DNA from: Amyelois transitella | Taxonomy: Eukaryota > Arthropoda > Insecta > Lepidoptera > Pyralidae | Length of the DNA: 64,000 nucleotides | Direction of reading: 5' to 3' | NCBI RefSeq assembly: GCF_032362555.1 | Contig: NC_083518.1 | Span: 1,934,501-1,998,500 of the forward strand | Shown here: one piece after another, positions 37,801 through 48,647 of the stretch | Numbering within the stretch: the first letter of the stretch is position 1 | Layout of the letters: each line of letters opens with the position of its first letter | The notes under the pieces: model-generated | The model's database searches: none | The model's input: only the letters and a program-made list of their open reading frames with translations | What the model was told of the DNA's origin: nothing | Translations under genes and position numbers: made by a program

Positions 37801-38071
37801 CATCCACATTCATAATTCTCTTCATGCAAGCTGGACGGTTTCGGGTACGAAATTAAAATTTACAGGTGCTATTAAAATATACATTAGTTTGGTGCTATGC
37901 GTTAAGATCATTTCACAATAATTAACAAGTAGAACACAATAAATAAGAAAGCAATTTTAATCTGGTATCTCACCCTCTATTAGGACCTTTCTGTACCAAA
38001 AATGGTCCGAAAGCAAATATTGCTCCAAAAATGCCTGTCAGAACAAATATTGGTATATATTTATCCTCCAT
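34894..38071 (-). CDS. V-ATPase subunit e-like protein with 300-residue Gly/Pro/Asp repeat tail (gene A)
   Basis: Four exons: 38071-37974, 37519-37472, 36523-36436, 35796-34894, 1137 bases, 378 residues; phases match gene B exactly. Residues 1-78 are a normal subunit e: [55 protein letters not shown]. Exon 3 ends at a GTATGT donor conserved with gene B, and exon 4 begins [12 protein letters not shown], homologous to GNKVAG in gene B. The rest is GPDGRPGxGPGLG-type repeat and an acidic C-terminus ([15 protein letters not shown]). Without the splice, exon 3 would run 37 codons further into an unrelated frame. A glycosylation sequon (HNTT) follows helix 2, and insect subunit e is known as a glycoprotein, so the tail may be luminal or extracellular (inference). 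The tail could instead be a separate gene whose first exon I missed, but the shared GN-VAG start argues against this. Confidence 0.78.
34960..35740 (-). repeat. Coding Gly/Pro/Asp repeat in gene A exon 4
   Basis: On the plus strand the recurring core is CATCTGGTCCAAA(A/G)CCTGG, about every 18-24 bases, encoding [23 protein letters not shown] and variants. Codons vary between copies, and the frame is open throughout, so the array is under coding constraint. It is not a CRISPR array: there are no unique spacers of constant length. Confidence 0.9.
35862..35921. repeat. Perfect 29-bp palindrome arms, 2-base centre
   Basis: Arms 35862-35890 and 35893-35921 are exact reverse complements (core ACCGTTTAAACTATG ... 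CATAGTTTAAACGGT) around AC. Located in intron 3 of gene A, 66 bases upstream of exon 4 in transcript sense. Confidence 0.95.
37722..37850 (-). repeat. Copy of the GAGAGTTATGAATGTGGATG repeat
   Basis: CATCCACATTCATAATTCTC with GCAAGCTGGACGGTTTCGGG at the right end; intron 1 of gene A. Confidence 0.7.
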
Positions 38072-38559
38072 TTGTGGATAAAATATTTATCTAAAGTATT
38101 ATTTTGGATCGATTGCAGTAAGACTTGTCAGTTCAATTTATTCAGTGTGCTTGATCGAGTACAGATTTTTCAAGACGACCCTTGCAATCATTTTTTCTTG
38201 AGTTTTCAACATAATTCCTGTAGGTAATAGAGATAATTAATATAGTACTAAAAATATGGGATGGATTAACGATAGACTAATGCGTAGACACGAGTGAATG
38301 TTGACTTGACGCAAGGAACATATATACCAAGATAAATGATAAATACCTTTGACGTATCTAGTTTTCTCAGAAAATAGGTTATTTATGTAAAGAGACCTAT
38401 TGTAGATTCAAAACCTCACTCAACAAATTTAAAAAACATTATTTGAAGCGTCACTCATTCGTTAAAGGATTATTGTCGTTGTCAATTTAGTGGCTGACTT
38501 TATGGCTGGCGTTACATAATTAAGACTCAGAAATCTTAATGGTGAATATGCCAGGGAAA

Positions 38560-38905
38560 GAGTGTAATTTGTCTTCTTTCTCCTGGCTTTAGTCCCGGTT
38601 GAATCGTCACCACTCTGGAGAGGAGCCCGGGTTATGCCTACGACCATGGATCCTGAATTGGGTGAGTCAGGTTTTTACACGAAGCGACCCCCGTCTGACC
38701 TCCGCAACCTTTGCAAGGAAGCCTAACCCGTATTGGATTGATCATGGTTACACATCCAGTTGCTTGAATGTACAAGTTTTCCCACGATGTTTTCCCTCAC
38801 CGTAAGAGCATCGATAAGTTTTCAAATTAAGGTCCTAACTTGGAAATAGTCATTTGACATGGCTGGGGTGGGTTTCGAACCTTTGCCCTTTTTCGTTACA
38901 TTTTA
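38560..38905 (-). repeat. tRNA-type SINE, B-box family, long copy
   Basis: On the minus strand: GGTTCGAAACCCACC (B-box-like), CTATTTCCAAGTTAGG, ATACGGGTTAGGCTTCC, GTCAGACGGGGGTCGCTTCG, then the tail ACCGGGACTAAAGCC. It is the reference copy for fragments at 1683, 22525 and 63650. Spacer between gene A and NAA20. Confidence 0.75.
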
Positions 38906-39412
38906 CGTCTTTTAGTATAAATTTTGCTTGACTCCCAGTGCTTATGTGAGTTTGGCGACAAAGCTTATGCGTGAATTAAATTTAGCCACCACTGTTTATG
39001 TATAATATACAATAATTTTCTGTCTGAGGTTGAATTTGATAGAATAGACTGACAGCTTAGCGTGATGCAGTGATTGGTCTGATTAATTATCTCCAAAATC
39101 CAGAAATTATTTAACTTAGCTCTAATCTTTTATCGTAAGAATAAAGTATTTACAAGAAAGTATCGATTTAGTTTGAATGTTTATTTAAATCTTATTGTTA
39201 ATTTTTCAAAGTAGGTACATACTTCTAAGATAACTAGTCTATGCTGAGCACGAATGTCAAAGTCATGCCGGTCATTACAAATTTCAATCCTTCTATTTGT
39301 TTGTTGGTTTGGTTTGTTGCATGTTTGTTGGCTTAATTCGGAAAATTATTTTTTACAATAGGTACAATAATTAAATTCCAGTGATATTCAAAACAAAAAA
39401 TTAATTAACAAG

Positions 39413-42400
39413 ATGACGACTATTCGGCCTTTTACTTGTGAAGATATGTTAAAGTTTAATAATGTGTAAGTATAACCCACTTATCTTCTATTCTAGTATT
39501 TCTATTAGGTTCAATTCAAATCCATTCAGTAGATTTTGTGTGAAAGAGTATCATCCAATTTTTGCATTTATAATAATAGTTAGATTTTTATATGATTTCT
39601 ATACTGATCTTACAGTGAGGAAAAACATTGTGAGGAAACCTGCACTTGGATGTGTATCCATGATAGAGATTGCATCTAAGTGTTACAATTATTTTAATGT
39701 TGTCTTATTCAGTTTTGTACTATGAAGTTACCAATGTAATTTTTTAATAAAATTTACAATCATTTTGTTGATTAACCTCTGATATGCCGGATCGTAGACC
39801 TACGCTAAAAAAAAAGTTACAGTAGTATGCCGGAGCGTAGATATACGCTTCTACGATATCTTTGAAAAATTAACTAAATCAGTTTGCATTGCGGCGAATG
39901 AGTGTCATCAGAGAAATCATACATTTTCATTGTTCGTAGCAATATTTATATTGTTATTAAGAAAATAAAACAAAAAATAAAGAGATTGATATTATAAATA
40001 GTTTTTATTCGCCAATTCTCTTGGACGAAAAAGAATTGCCTATATATAATAAATAACTCTTTATTCGGTGACGTAAACTATAACAAAATAATGCTGAAGT
40101 AACTATATGTTTCTACAAACAGTAAATGACTATAAGTTTGATTTTTAGTTCGAAAATGATGATTAGAAAAATTACGCGTCTGCGGCATTTCACGCGGCAG
40201 TTAGCGCGATACTAACGCGGCGCGGCTCGGCATTTCAGAGGTTAATTGTAATACTACCTATCTTTATTAAATGAAAAGTTTTCATTATTTTATTCAAAAA
40301 TACTATGGCTACTATAGATATATAAGAATCCCAAGTTTGTAAGCCTATCCCTTAGTCACCTTTAACAACATCCATGGGAAAGAGATGGAGTGGTCCTATT
40401 CTTTTTGTGCCGGAAACCACACATAATGATAATGTATTGTACCAATATGAAAGTATGTATGTACAACCATACGTAAGTATGTATTATTATCTGGCGGCCT
40501 CTGTGGCGCAGCAGTAGTATGCTTGTCTGTGACACAGGATGTTGCGGGTTCGTCGTCGTCGTCGAATCCCGGCCAGGGCATGATGAGAAAATAACTTTTT
40601 CTGATTGGCCTGGGTCTTGGATGTTTATCTATATAAGTATTTATTATAAAATATAGTATTGTTGAGTGCCGTGTGGTTCCCGGCACCAAATAGAAAAAAG
40701 AATAGGAGCACTCCATCTCTTTCCCATGGATGTCGTAAAAGGCGACTAAGGGATAGGCTTACAAACTTGGGATTCTGTTTTGGGCGATGGGCTAGCAACC
40801 TGTCACTATTTGAATCTCAACTCTATCATTAAGCCAAATAGCTGAACGTGGCAATTCAGTCTTTTCAAGACTGTTGGCTCTGTCTACCCCGCAAGGGATA
40901 TAGACGTGACCATATGTATGTATGTATGTATGTTGTTGAGTAAGTATCTTGTAACACAAGTCTCGAACTTACTTCGTGGCTAACTCCATCAGTGTAATTT
41001 GTCCCATATAAATTTATTTTATTTTATTATATGCCCTGGCATATTAATTTGTAAAAAACTATTGCAGGAATTTGGATCCTTTGACTGAGACTTATGGCCT
41101 ATCTTTTTACACTCAGTACTTAGCTCATTGGCCTGAATATTTTCAAGTAGCAGAGTCACCCAGTGGAGAAATTATGGGCTATAGTAAGTAATTATGAGAA
41201 ATTATGTATACTTTTTTTATTATTTGGTCCCTCCTTGCCTACTCATACTTTCCTTTATGCTATCCTATCCATCAAATTCTTTTTCTATCTTGTCTTATTT
41301 CTAATACATTCCACTTAAATATTTAAAGCCCTCTTAGTAATATGACATTCCCCTCTTCTCATGATGTGCTATACAATACAAACAAACCACAAACCTTGTT
41401 ATTTATAACTACAGTCAAAACTGTTTATAACGACATCGTTTACAACGACCTATCGGTTATTACAGCCAGATTGTATGGTCCCGTCCGAATTCCTAGTAAA
41501 CTATTCAGTAAACAAACCGCTTATAACAACATCGGATACAGCGACATATCGCTTACAACGACGAAACTTTATCGATATTCATCGGCTATAACGACCAACC
41601 GATCCGCTCAAAACAAAACAATACAAACGATTTTAAATCTTATTGATAAGCATTGAAGAAATATTTTGTATATTATTACTTACTCCCACTTTGCGGCCAT
41701 TTGACCTTGCATATTTTAGACCAATTGTTTAAAAACACAATACAGAAAACTTCAAGTGTTACAAAATGATACAGAATATTGATATTGATAACAGCATTAA
41801 AACTCTCTCTGTTCTGGATGCTATTCTAATGATGTCGGAAGCTTGGGAAAAGGTCACACAGACCACTATAGCTAACTGCTTTCGCCATGCAGGTTTCAAA
41901 GGTCTCTCTCTAACACAAGCGGAGGACGACGAAGATATTCCGAAATTTGTTGCATTTAATGAACAGTTTGATATTGATGATACTCATACCTTGAGGAGTA
42001 TGAAACGTAAAATGCAAAAAATATTTGAGACTGACTGATGTAGTGTAATTTTGTAACCCGTAACTAGCGGCTAAGTACATTTTGTATTCTAATTATTTCG
42101 TAATAAATATTTTTATGTCTTATCTGACTCTTTTACATTCATAACCTACACTTATACTAGATAAATAACTACATATGATAAAACATACATATATGTAACT
42201 ACTGTACTTGTGTATATGACTGTATTGCATATAACGACAATCGGATATAACGTCGGCAACTATACGGTCCCTTCAATGTCGTTATATCAGGTTTTGACTG
42301 TATTCATGTCATTTTATAATAGGTAAAATATAAAGATACTAAATAAAAATGAAAAGAATGGAAGCTATATCATATAAATGTTAGCCAATCTCAGCCATTT

Positions 42401-43876
42401 AGTGCAACAACTATGATCCAACCTGGGTTAGAAAGTCCAGGGTAATGATGATGAAACTTAAGTTATGGTTGGTAAATTGACAAGTGGCTAGTTTTATTAG
42501 GGTTCTGTACCTAAAAGGGAAAAATGTAACCCTATTATTAATCCTCCGCTGTCTGTCTGTCTGTCTATCACCAGGCTTGTATCTCATAACATACACTGTG
42601 ATACCTGGAAAGGTGAAATTTTCACAGAATATTTACTTTTATATTACCTTATAATGAAATAAAAACATAATTTTTGGGCAAATTTTTGGTCCATTTTAAT
42701 AAACAAGTAGAAACGTGAATATAAAAATTAATATTTAAGTAACAAACGCGATGATGGTGATGATGGTAGGAAACTCTTCGTGTGCGAGTCTGACTAGCAC
42801 TCGCCAGTTTTATATGTATATGATTTTTTTGCAGTTATGGGTAAAGCTGAGGGGATTGGTGAGAACTGGCATGGTCACGTGACAGCGTTAACAGTCAGCC
42901 CTGACTATAGAAGGCTAGGTCTAGCCGCGACATTGATGAAAATACTGGAAGATGTATCAGAAAAGTTGGTTACAAATTACTTTGAGCATTTTACCAATGG
43001 AAAGCATTTCATTATTTCATATATATCTTAGTCTTGGAAGTATATATACATATATATAATAATATATATTTATATATAATATATATAAGTATTTATTTCA
43101 AAATAGTATCTCATAACACAAGTTACTTTGAGACTATTTCAATTTGCCTGACCTTTGCCAGGATATTCCTGATTTCATTAAAGCGTCTGCTTTTTCTTTT
43201 CAGGAAAAAAGCCTTTTTTGTAGACCTATTTGTAAGAGTAAGTAACAAAGTTGCCATTAATATGTACAAGAATCTGGGCTACATAGTCTACAGGATAGTT
43301 CTGGAATATTATTCTGGAGACCCGGATGAAGATGCTTACGGTATGGTTTGAATTTTTTAATTCTCATACAATACATAAATCCCGCCTCTTTCCGGAAGGG
43401 GTAGGCAGAGACCACATCTTCCCACTTGCCGCGATCCCTGCATACTACTTTCTCTTCATCCACATTCATAACTTTCTTCATGCAAGCTCGCCAGTTTCGG
43501 GTACTCTTTATCTTATACATATATAAAATTCTCGTGTCACAATGTTCGTTCCCAAAGTTCTCCGAAACAGCTTGACCGATTTTAATGAAATTTTGTGAGC
43601 ACATTGATTAGGTCTGAGGATCGACCTACATCTATTTTTCATACCCCTTTGCGATAAAGGTTGTCCACCCTTAACCTAAAAATTATTTATATGGCAAAAC
43701 AACGTTTGCCGGAACAGCTAGTCATCCAATACAATTTAAAATTTTCTATAACCCAAGATCCAGCCTTAATCTTTTCAATTATTGTTTCAGACATGAGAAA
43801 AGCCTGTTCAAGAGATGTGAACAAAAAGTCAGTTATACCATTAGCACATCCAGTAAGGCCGGAAGACGTGGACTGA
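39413..43876 (+). CDS. NAA20: N-alpha-acetyltransferase 20, NatB catalytic subunit
   Basis: Five exons: 39413-39465, 41068-41183, 42835-42964, 43204-43340, 43791-43876, 522 bases, 173 residues; human NAA20 is 178. It begins MTTIRPFTCEDMLKFNNV and continues NLDPLTETYG, FYTQYLAHWPEYF, a GNAT acetyl-CoA binding loop (DYRRLGLAATLM), FFVDLFVRVSN, DPDEDAYDMRKA and ends IPLAHPVRPEDVD, all NAA20 signatures. With its auxiliary partner NAA25 it acetylates nascent proteins starting Met-Asp, Met-Glu, Met-Asn or Met-Gln at the ribosome. A six-residue span after KAEG is shorter than in vertebrates. Introns hold a piggyBac-like MITE, a nested SINE pair and a Tigger-like remnant. AATAAA at 43924-43929 is the likely polyadenylation signal. 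Confidence 0.96.
39772..40245. mobile_element. piggyBac-like MITE with TTAA target duplication
   Basis: TTAA flanks both sides (39772-39775, 40242-40245). The termini are inverted: CCTCTGATATGCCG on the left, CGGCATTTCAGAGG on the right, with one mismatch. Internal 474-bp sequence has no transposase. It also has a subterminal CGTAGAC/CGTAGAT repeat. Located in NAA20 intron 1. Confidence 0.88.
40320..40422 (+). repeat. Main SINE-like repeat, right half
   Basis: AGAATCCCAAGTTTGTAAGC to GTGCCGGAAACCACACA. NAA20 intron 1, separate from the nested copy below. Confidence 0.75.
40488..41030 (+). repeat. tRNA-derived SINE split by a second SINE
   Basis: Head CTGTGGCGCAGCAGTAGTATGC, body GGCATGATGAGAAAAT and CCTGGGTCTTGGATG up to 40666; tail AACACAAGTCTCGAACTTAC resumes after 40932. 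A GTCGTC triplet expansion interrupts the B box. The same family occurs uninterrupted at 20020-20250. Confidence 0.88.
40667..40932 (-). repeat. Main SINE-like repeat inserted in the tRNA-SINE
   Basis: Full reverse copy from GTGCCGTGTGGTTCCCGGCACC to GCAAGGGATATAGACGTGAC plus a TATG microsatellite. Flanked by an 8-base duplication TTGTTGAG on both sides, proving insertion by retrotransposition-like mechanism into the older SINE. Confidence 0.9.
41412..42300 (+). mobile_element. Tigger/pogo-like DNA element, deletion derivative
   Basis: It is bordered by TA on both sides with inverted ends CAGTCAAAACTG / GGTTTTGACTG and subterminal TATAACGAC repeats. At 41766-42038 a remnant frame of 90 residues (AWEKVTQTTIANCFRHAGF, then acidic stretch) resembles the C-terminal part of pogo/Tigger-type transposases. 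The catalytic core is absent. NAA20 intron 2. Confidence 0.8.
43366..43503 (-). repeat. Copy of the GAGAGTTATGAATGTGGATG repeat
   Basis: AAATCCCGCCTCTTTCCGG through CATCCACATTCATAACTTTC to GCCAGTTTCGGGTACTC. NAA20 intron 4. Confidence 0.75.
43505..43722 (+). mobile_element. Helitron-like non-autonomous element
   Basis: ATATATAAAATTCTCGTGTC at the left, TGACCGATTTTAATGAAATT inside, and a right end GTTTGCCGGAACAGCTAGTC with CTAG before T, as in lepidopteran Helitron-type elements. NAA20 intron 4. Confidence 0.6.
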
Positions 43877-43923
43877 TTTGAAAATGTTTAAAATGATCAT
43901 CAAAAGTACTGATGGAGTCACAT

Positions 43924-43943
43924 AATAAAACAAGTTTTTTAAT
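43924..43943. terminator. Overlapping convergent polyadenylation signals
   Basis: AATAAA for NAA20 at 43924-43929 (+) and ATTAAA for crn at 43943-43938 (-) lie within 20 bases. Cleavage 10-30 bases past each signal would make the transcripts overlap. Confidence 0.6.
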
Positions 43944-43959
43944 AATAAATGTATTACAA

Positions 43960-46900
43960 TTAATTACTGTTCTCATTATCCAATGGGGGTGTGAAGCTTT
44001 CTGTTTGATCTTGCTGTACATCTTCTGTCTCTTTCTCCCCATCGGGCTCCTCTGTGACTTCTTTCTGTTTTCGCCATTGTTTAGCAGCGGCAAGAAGTTT
44101 CAAGTTCGGTCTTACCATTTCATCCTCTGGGAAAATATAATCGAAAACTTCCTCCCAACCTTCTTCAATTCCATCCTCACTGACAATCTTCTGTCTCTTT
44201 TTAACCCTCCTAGGCATTTTCGACAGTACCTTCTCAAGTTTAATTTCGTCCCCAATTTCAGTTTCGAAATCTTTCCAGGCTTCCAAAAGCAACACTCTGG
44301 ACTCCTTCTCACCAGCACTACGAAGGCTATCATTAGCCCTTTCATACACTCTTCTAGCTAATTCTATATTGATGTTATCTGGGTTCTCAGCGTTCAACTC
44401 AAATTTAGCATATGAGAGCCATACTTTCACATGAACAGTTCTTTCTAGCAGTCTTTCATATAACTGTCTGGCTAGCTCGGTTTCTCCTTGAGACACTTCA
44501 AAATCAATAAAACTCTTCCACAAGAGCTCAGGCATGTCTAACCGTGGTTGTCCCACAGCAATTTCATATATCGCCCTGGCTCTATCAATATCTCCTAACA
44601 ACGTCTCCAACTCGGCAAATTTGATCCAAGTTATGCAGTTTTCTGGCCCGTATTCTAAAAACTTTTGGTACAATATTCTGCATCTGTCAAATTCCCTCAA
44701 TTGGATCTCCAAGTCAATGTATCCTCTATACAATTTATCTCTCGGACACATACCCAAAGCCATCCCCAGAGTTTTCCGAGCTTGTTTCAGATCCTTACAT
44801 CTAACTTCAAATTGGGCATACATCAACCATATTTTTGAAAAAGTAAATATTTTATGAGGTATCAATTCTAAACATGTTCTGTATACTTGTCTCGTTCTTT
44901 CGATGTCTTCTGCCTCTAATTCTTCATATAAAGCATAATTGATCCATAAGTAAATGTATCGGCGCCAAAATTGTTTGTCTTTGGAAGGTGGTACATTCGC
45001 AATGGCTCTTTCATAAGTATCCCTGATGTCCTCAGGATTGCTTTCATTTTCCACAAGCCTGATATAGTCAAACCACGCGTCATAGTTAGTAGGATTCTCT
45101 ATGACTTCCTGCTCATACATGTATTTCCTCTTGTTGACTATGACATCTTCAATACCAGACCTGTCCCCATATTTCTTCTCATGTATAGTGTACGCTTTGT
45201 ACAATTCTTTATTTTTATCCTTTGGAATATGATCTAAAGCATATTTGTATATAACCCTTGCCCTGTCATGTTCTTTTTGATTCTCCTCAAATTTCGCGAA
45301 TGCTATGAATAGTCTTTCGTCTAATTCCTCGTCTCCAAAGAATTCAACAGCTCTTTCATATACTTTCCTTGAACCATTGATGAATCCATGATTTTCTTCA
45401 AATCTGGCATACTTTATCCAGTTTTTAACATCAGGGTGGACCATTACAAACCTTTCGTATATTTGTCGTGCCCTCTCCAACTCTTTATAGCGCAGTTCAA
45501 AATTGATGTATGTCTGCCACGCCTGCTCATCTGGCTGCCATTCCATCCATCTTTCAAACACCTGGGAAGAAATAGAAATTATTGTTTTAAATGCCAAAAT
45601 CTGTCAGTCTGTTTGTTCTGCTTTCACAGCTAAACCATTGGACAGATTTAAAGAAATTTGGTAAGAATATAGTTAAAAATCTGCATTCTACATACTACAT
45701 ACGATTCTTCTTTTGTTTTTAGTTTTTAGAGTAGCAACCTGTCAATCCCACTTTCACCATTAAGCCATCCAACACATACACACAAGGTTACCCCATAAGA
45801 AAAGCAGAAGAAAATATAAGTGTATGCTAAAATATCTTACTTGTCTAGCTCCGGCCACATTCTCCAACATTTCCTCCATATAAGTGTACTTGTACCAGAA
45901 CTGAGAAACCCTCGGCAGGATCGTAACGGCTCTGTCCCACAGGTTCCTTGCGTGATTTACTTGCCTGTTGCGCATCTCCATCTCTGTATATTTCAGCCTG
46001 CAAGTAAAAAATTATTTGTGATCAAGTTAAAACCACATCAGAAAATCAGACATCAGAATGACAGTAGACAGGTCAAGGTGTATGGATGAAAAACTCATCA
46101 GTTTCACCTATTCAAAGATCTCAAGCAGGTAAAACAGTGCTTTTTAATATTAAAATCTGCATACATACATATCTTCACGCCTTGGGGGTAGGCAGAGAAT
46201 ATGGATTTCAACTTGCTACAGACCTACATATTTAGATCCAAAGTTGTGTGTCACCCTCCTACTACTAGGATAGATAATAGGGGTGCTGAGAAATAAAGTA
46301 GATAATCATCGTTCACCTTGTTTTTGAATAATACCAAACATGTGCGCAAAAAAAATTCAATGGACATTAATGAGCTGCCAAAAATCATGATCAAGTCATT
46401 CAGTTCAATGTGGACATTCACTCCTTTCAGAACTGTTGACTACCTCATGAAAGGAGGTTTGTAAAAACTACTCATGAGATATACCTCGGTCACCAATACA
46501 TGAATATAGGTAAGGTAGCACAGCTATCTGCTAAGCTAATGTTTACAGAATTGTGCTGTGTGGTTCCCAGCTCTCTGGAATAGGACCATTCCATATCTTT
46601 CCCATGAATGTTTTAAAAGGCTACTAAGGGAAAGGCTTATTAACGTGGGATTGTTTTTGTAGGTGATGGGCTAGCAACATGTCACTATTTAAATCTCAAT
46701 TTCATCATTAACCCATACAGCAGAGCTGAACATGGCCTTCTTGGCTCTGTGTACCCAGCGAGTTATATTTAAATCATTTTTAACATTATATGTGTACAGT
46801 AATACATACCACAAGGTAACATTTCTGTGGTCCACGTCCAGAGCCCGCTCGTAAATTGAGCGAGCTCGCTGCACCTGCTTTTGTGACTCCTCCCATTGTG

Positions 46901-47683
46901 CGTACTTCAACCAATTACCTATCACCTAAAAAAAAAAAATAAAGTGAAATAAAATTTCCTTTTGTCATATTTTGACTTTCTGATTGAAGTGTCCAGAAAT
47001 GAGCAATGTCAATCTGATTAATGGGGTAGTTCAAAGTTGTTTGAGTAAAAGAAAGTATACATAGTCCTGAAAATTGCGGAATACTATAAAAGAATGAAGA
47101 GAAATATTATCTATATTTTTCTTCATTCTATAACATTCTATTCTATTTTTTTTACAATTTCCAATATTTCTCCTTATAGTTGCGGCATGCTGTTATATAG
47201 CCTAAAGCCTTCCTCAATAAATGGTCTATTCAACGCAAAAAGATTTTTTCAATTCGAACTAGTAGTTCCTGAGATTAGCGCGTTCAAACAGACAAACTCT
47301 TCAGCTTTATAATATTAGTATAAATTATAATATTAGTATAAATTCCGCACGAACATTTGTTAATATATGTACTTACAAGCCTGTTTTTTCGAATGTTATC
47401 CTCAAATGCTTTCCGTTTACGATGTTGATAGTCTCTAAGCTCCTCGGGGTCGGATATTTTCTGTTTCGGCGGCGGTGGAAGTATTTCCAAATCTCTTTCC
47501 TTAGCTTCTCTTAGAAGCTGTTCAGCAGTAATTTGTATCTCCGCTGGCGCTTTGTTTTTCACCTAAAGAAACAAATTTAGTTGTAATTAATGTTAGAAAT
47601 TTCTTCACATAAAATTTATGAAAACCTTGTAAGATAATTCTTACCTTTGCCACTTTTGGCATTTTTGTGGGTTTCCCTTCCAT
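43960..47683 (-). CDS. crn: Crooked neck, HAT-repeat pre-mRNA splicing factor
   Basis: Five exons: 47683-47645, 47562-47377, 46925-46810, 45997-45841, 45561-43960, totalling 2100 bases and 699 residues, the usual length for CRNKL1/crn. It starts [13 protein letters not shown]; residues about 55-75 are a basic stretch ([16 protein letters not shown]). HAT repeats follow: [73 protein letters not shown] and others up to about residue 600. The C-terminus is charged, with RRVKKRQK and a Glu/Asp-rich end. Crn/Clf1 is a scaffold of the Prp19-associated (NTC) complex in the spliceosome, where its repeats bridge snRNPs during activation. The last exon is very large (1602 bases). Its 3' end faces NAA20, with stops 83 bases apart. 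Confidence 0.97.
46555..46775 (-). repeat. Main SINE-like repeat in crn intron 3
   Basis: Diverged reverse copy: GTGTGGTTCCCAGC, CCCATGAATGTTTTAAAAGGC, GATGGGCTAGCAACATGTCAC, then GGCTCTGTGTACCCAGCGAG. Another short fragment of the CCTTGGGGGTAGGCAGAG type lies at 46163-46225. Confidence 0.75.
47158..47325 (-). repeat. Helitron-like element fragment (GGCTTTAGGCTATATAAC family)
   Basis: AGCCTAAAGCCTTCCTC, AATGGTCTATTCAACGC and CCTGAGATTAGCGCGTTC recur at 55497-55755 and 58627-58890. Intron 2 of crn. Confidence 0.75.
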
Positions 47684-47719
47684 GTTATTTGATGTATATA
47701 TTACACTTATCACTTGACA

Positions 47720-48640
47720 CCTACGGATAAATTAAATAAAGCAAAAACCTTAATTTAAATTGAATAAAAATCCACGCTTCTATTTGGTTTCACAACACAA
47801 CAGCAAGCAAAGCATATATTAATTTACTCTTTGAAGCAAAGTAAATCAAATGCCAAGCCAATGACATTGACAAGTTGTGACAGTACCATATTTTTTAATA
47901 ATGGTAAGATAGTTTGTTAATAGTTATAGCGCTGGTTATAGGCGAGAATGCAATGACTGCCTTGCCTTGTGCGTGTAAATAATTAAATATTATCATAATT
48001 AGATATTATTATAAAGAATTATTTTTATTAGAATTTACAGGACTTCTAACGTGGTCACCATGAAATCTAACGGAACCATAATCCCTGTGTCCTTATCATA
48101 GCATGATGGTGGATGGACGGTAGGGTTGGTGACCAACTCGGTTATTGGTATAATTGATTGGATAATAATGTACTCTTACTCATTGGCCTACTTCAGTAAT
48201 ACACTATTGATCAGTACCATTTATCATTACGACTGATTGCACTCTACTTCAGACCATTGGATTATTCTGCTAGCAAGTCTGCAAAGTATGATTCTGTGAT
48301 TGCAGAGCTTAAATAGGGGTTTTCTAAAAATAAAATTTACTTTTTAATTCATGTGTTTTTATTTAACAAAAATCCTACGAATTTGTAGCTCAATACAACT
48401 TGCTGCCTTAAATATTACACAACAATTCATCACAAATTTGACTTTTGTTGATAATAGAATATTCACTTAGATAATGACATTATCTTAGTGAATATACTAT
48501 AACTACACATAAATACCCACGTCAAAGCAAATAGAATTTTTAATCAAGGCTTATTCTACTCATCATAAAAGGGACCAACTTATTAGGGTAAGACCTTGAA
48601 CATTTTCTGGTACATGCAAAAAATTAAAAAAGTTTATATC
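47720..48640. other. Spacer between crn 5' end and MACROD 3' end
   Basis: It should contain the crn promoter. A short hairpin with AATATTCACTTAGATAATG arms lies at 48457-48495 (one mismatch, one-base centre). No gene seen. Confidence 0.6.
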
Positions 48641-48647
48641 CATATCA

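Noticed and set aside
41342-41656. A 104-codon frame as a gene
   Set aside because: Produced by TATAACGAC-type subterminal repeats of the Tigger-like element and its flank.
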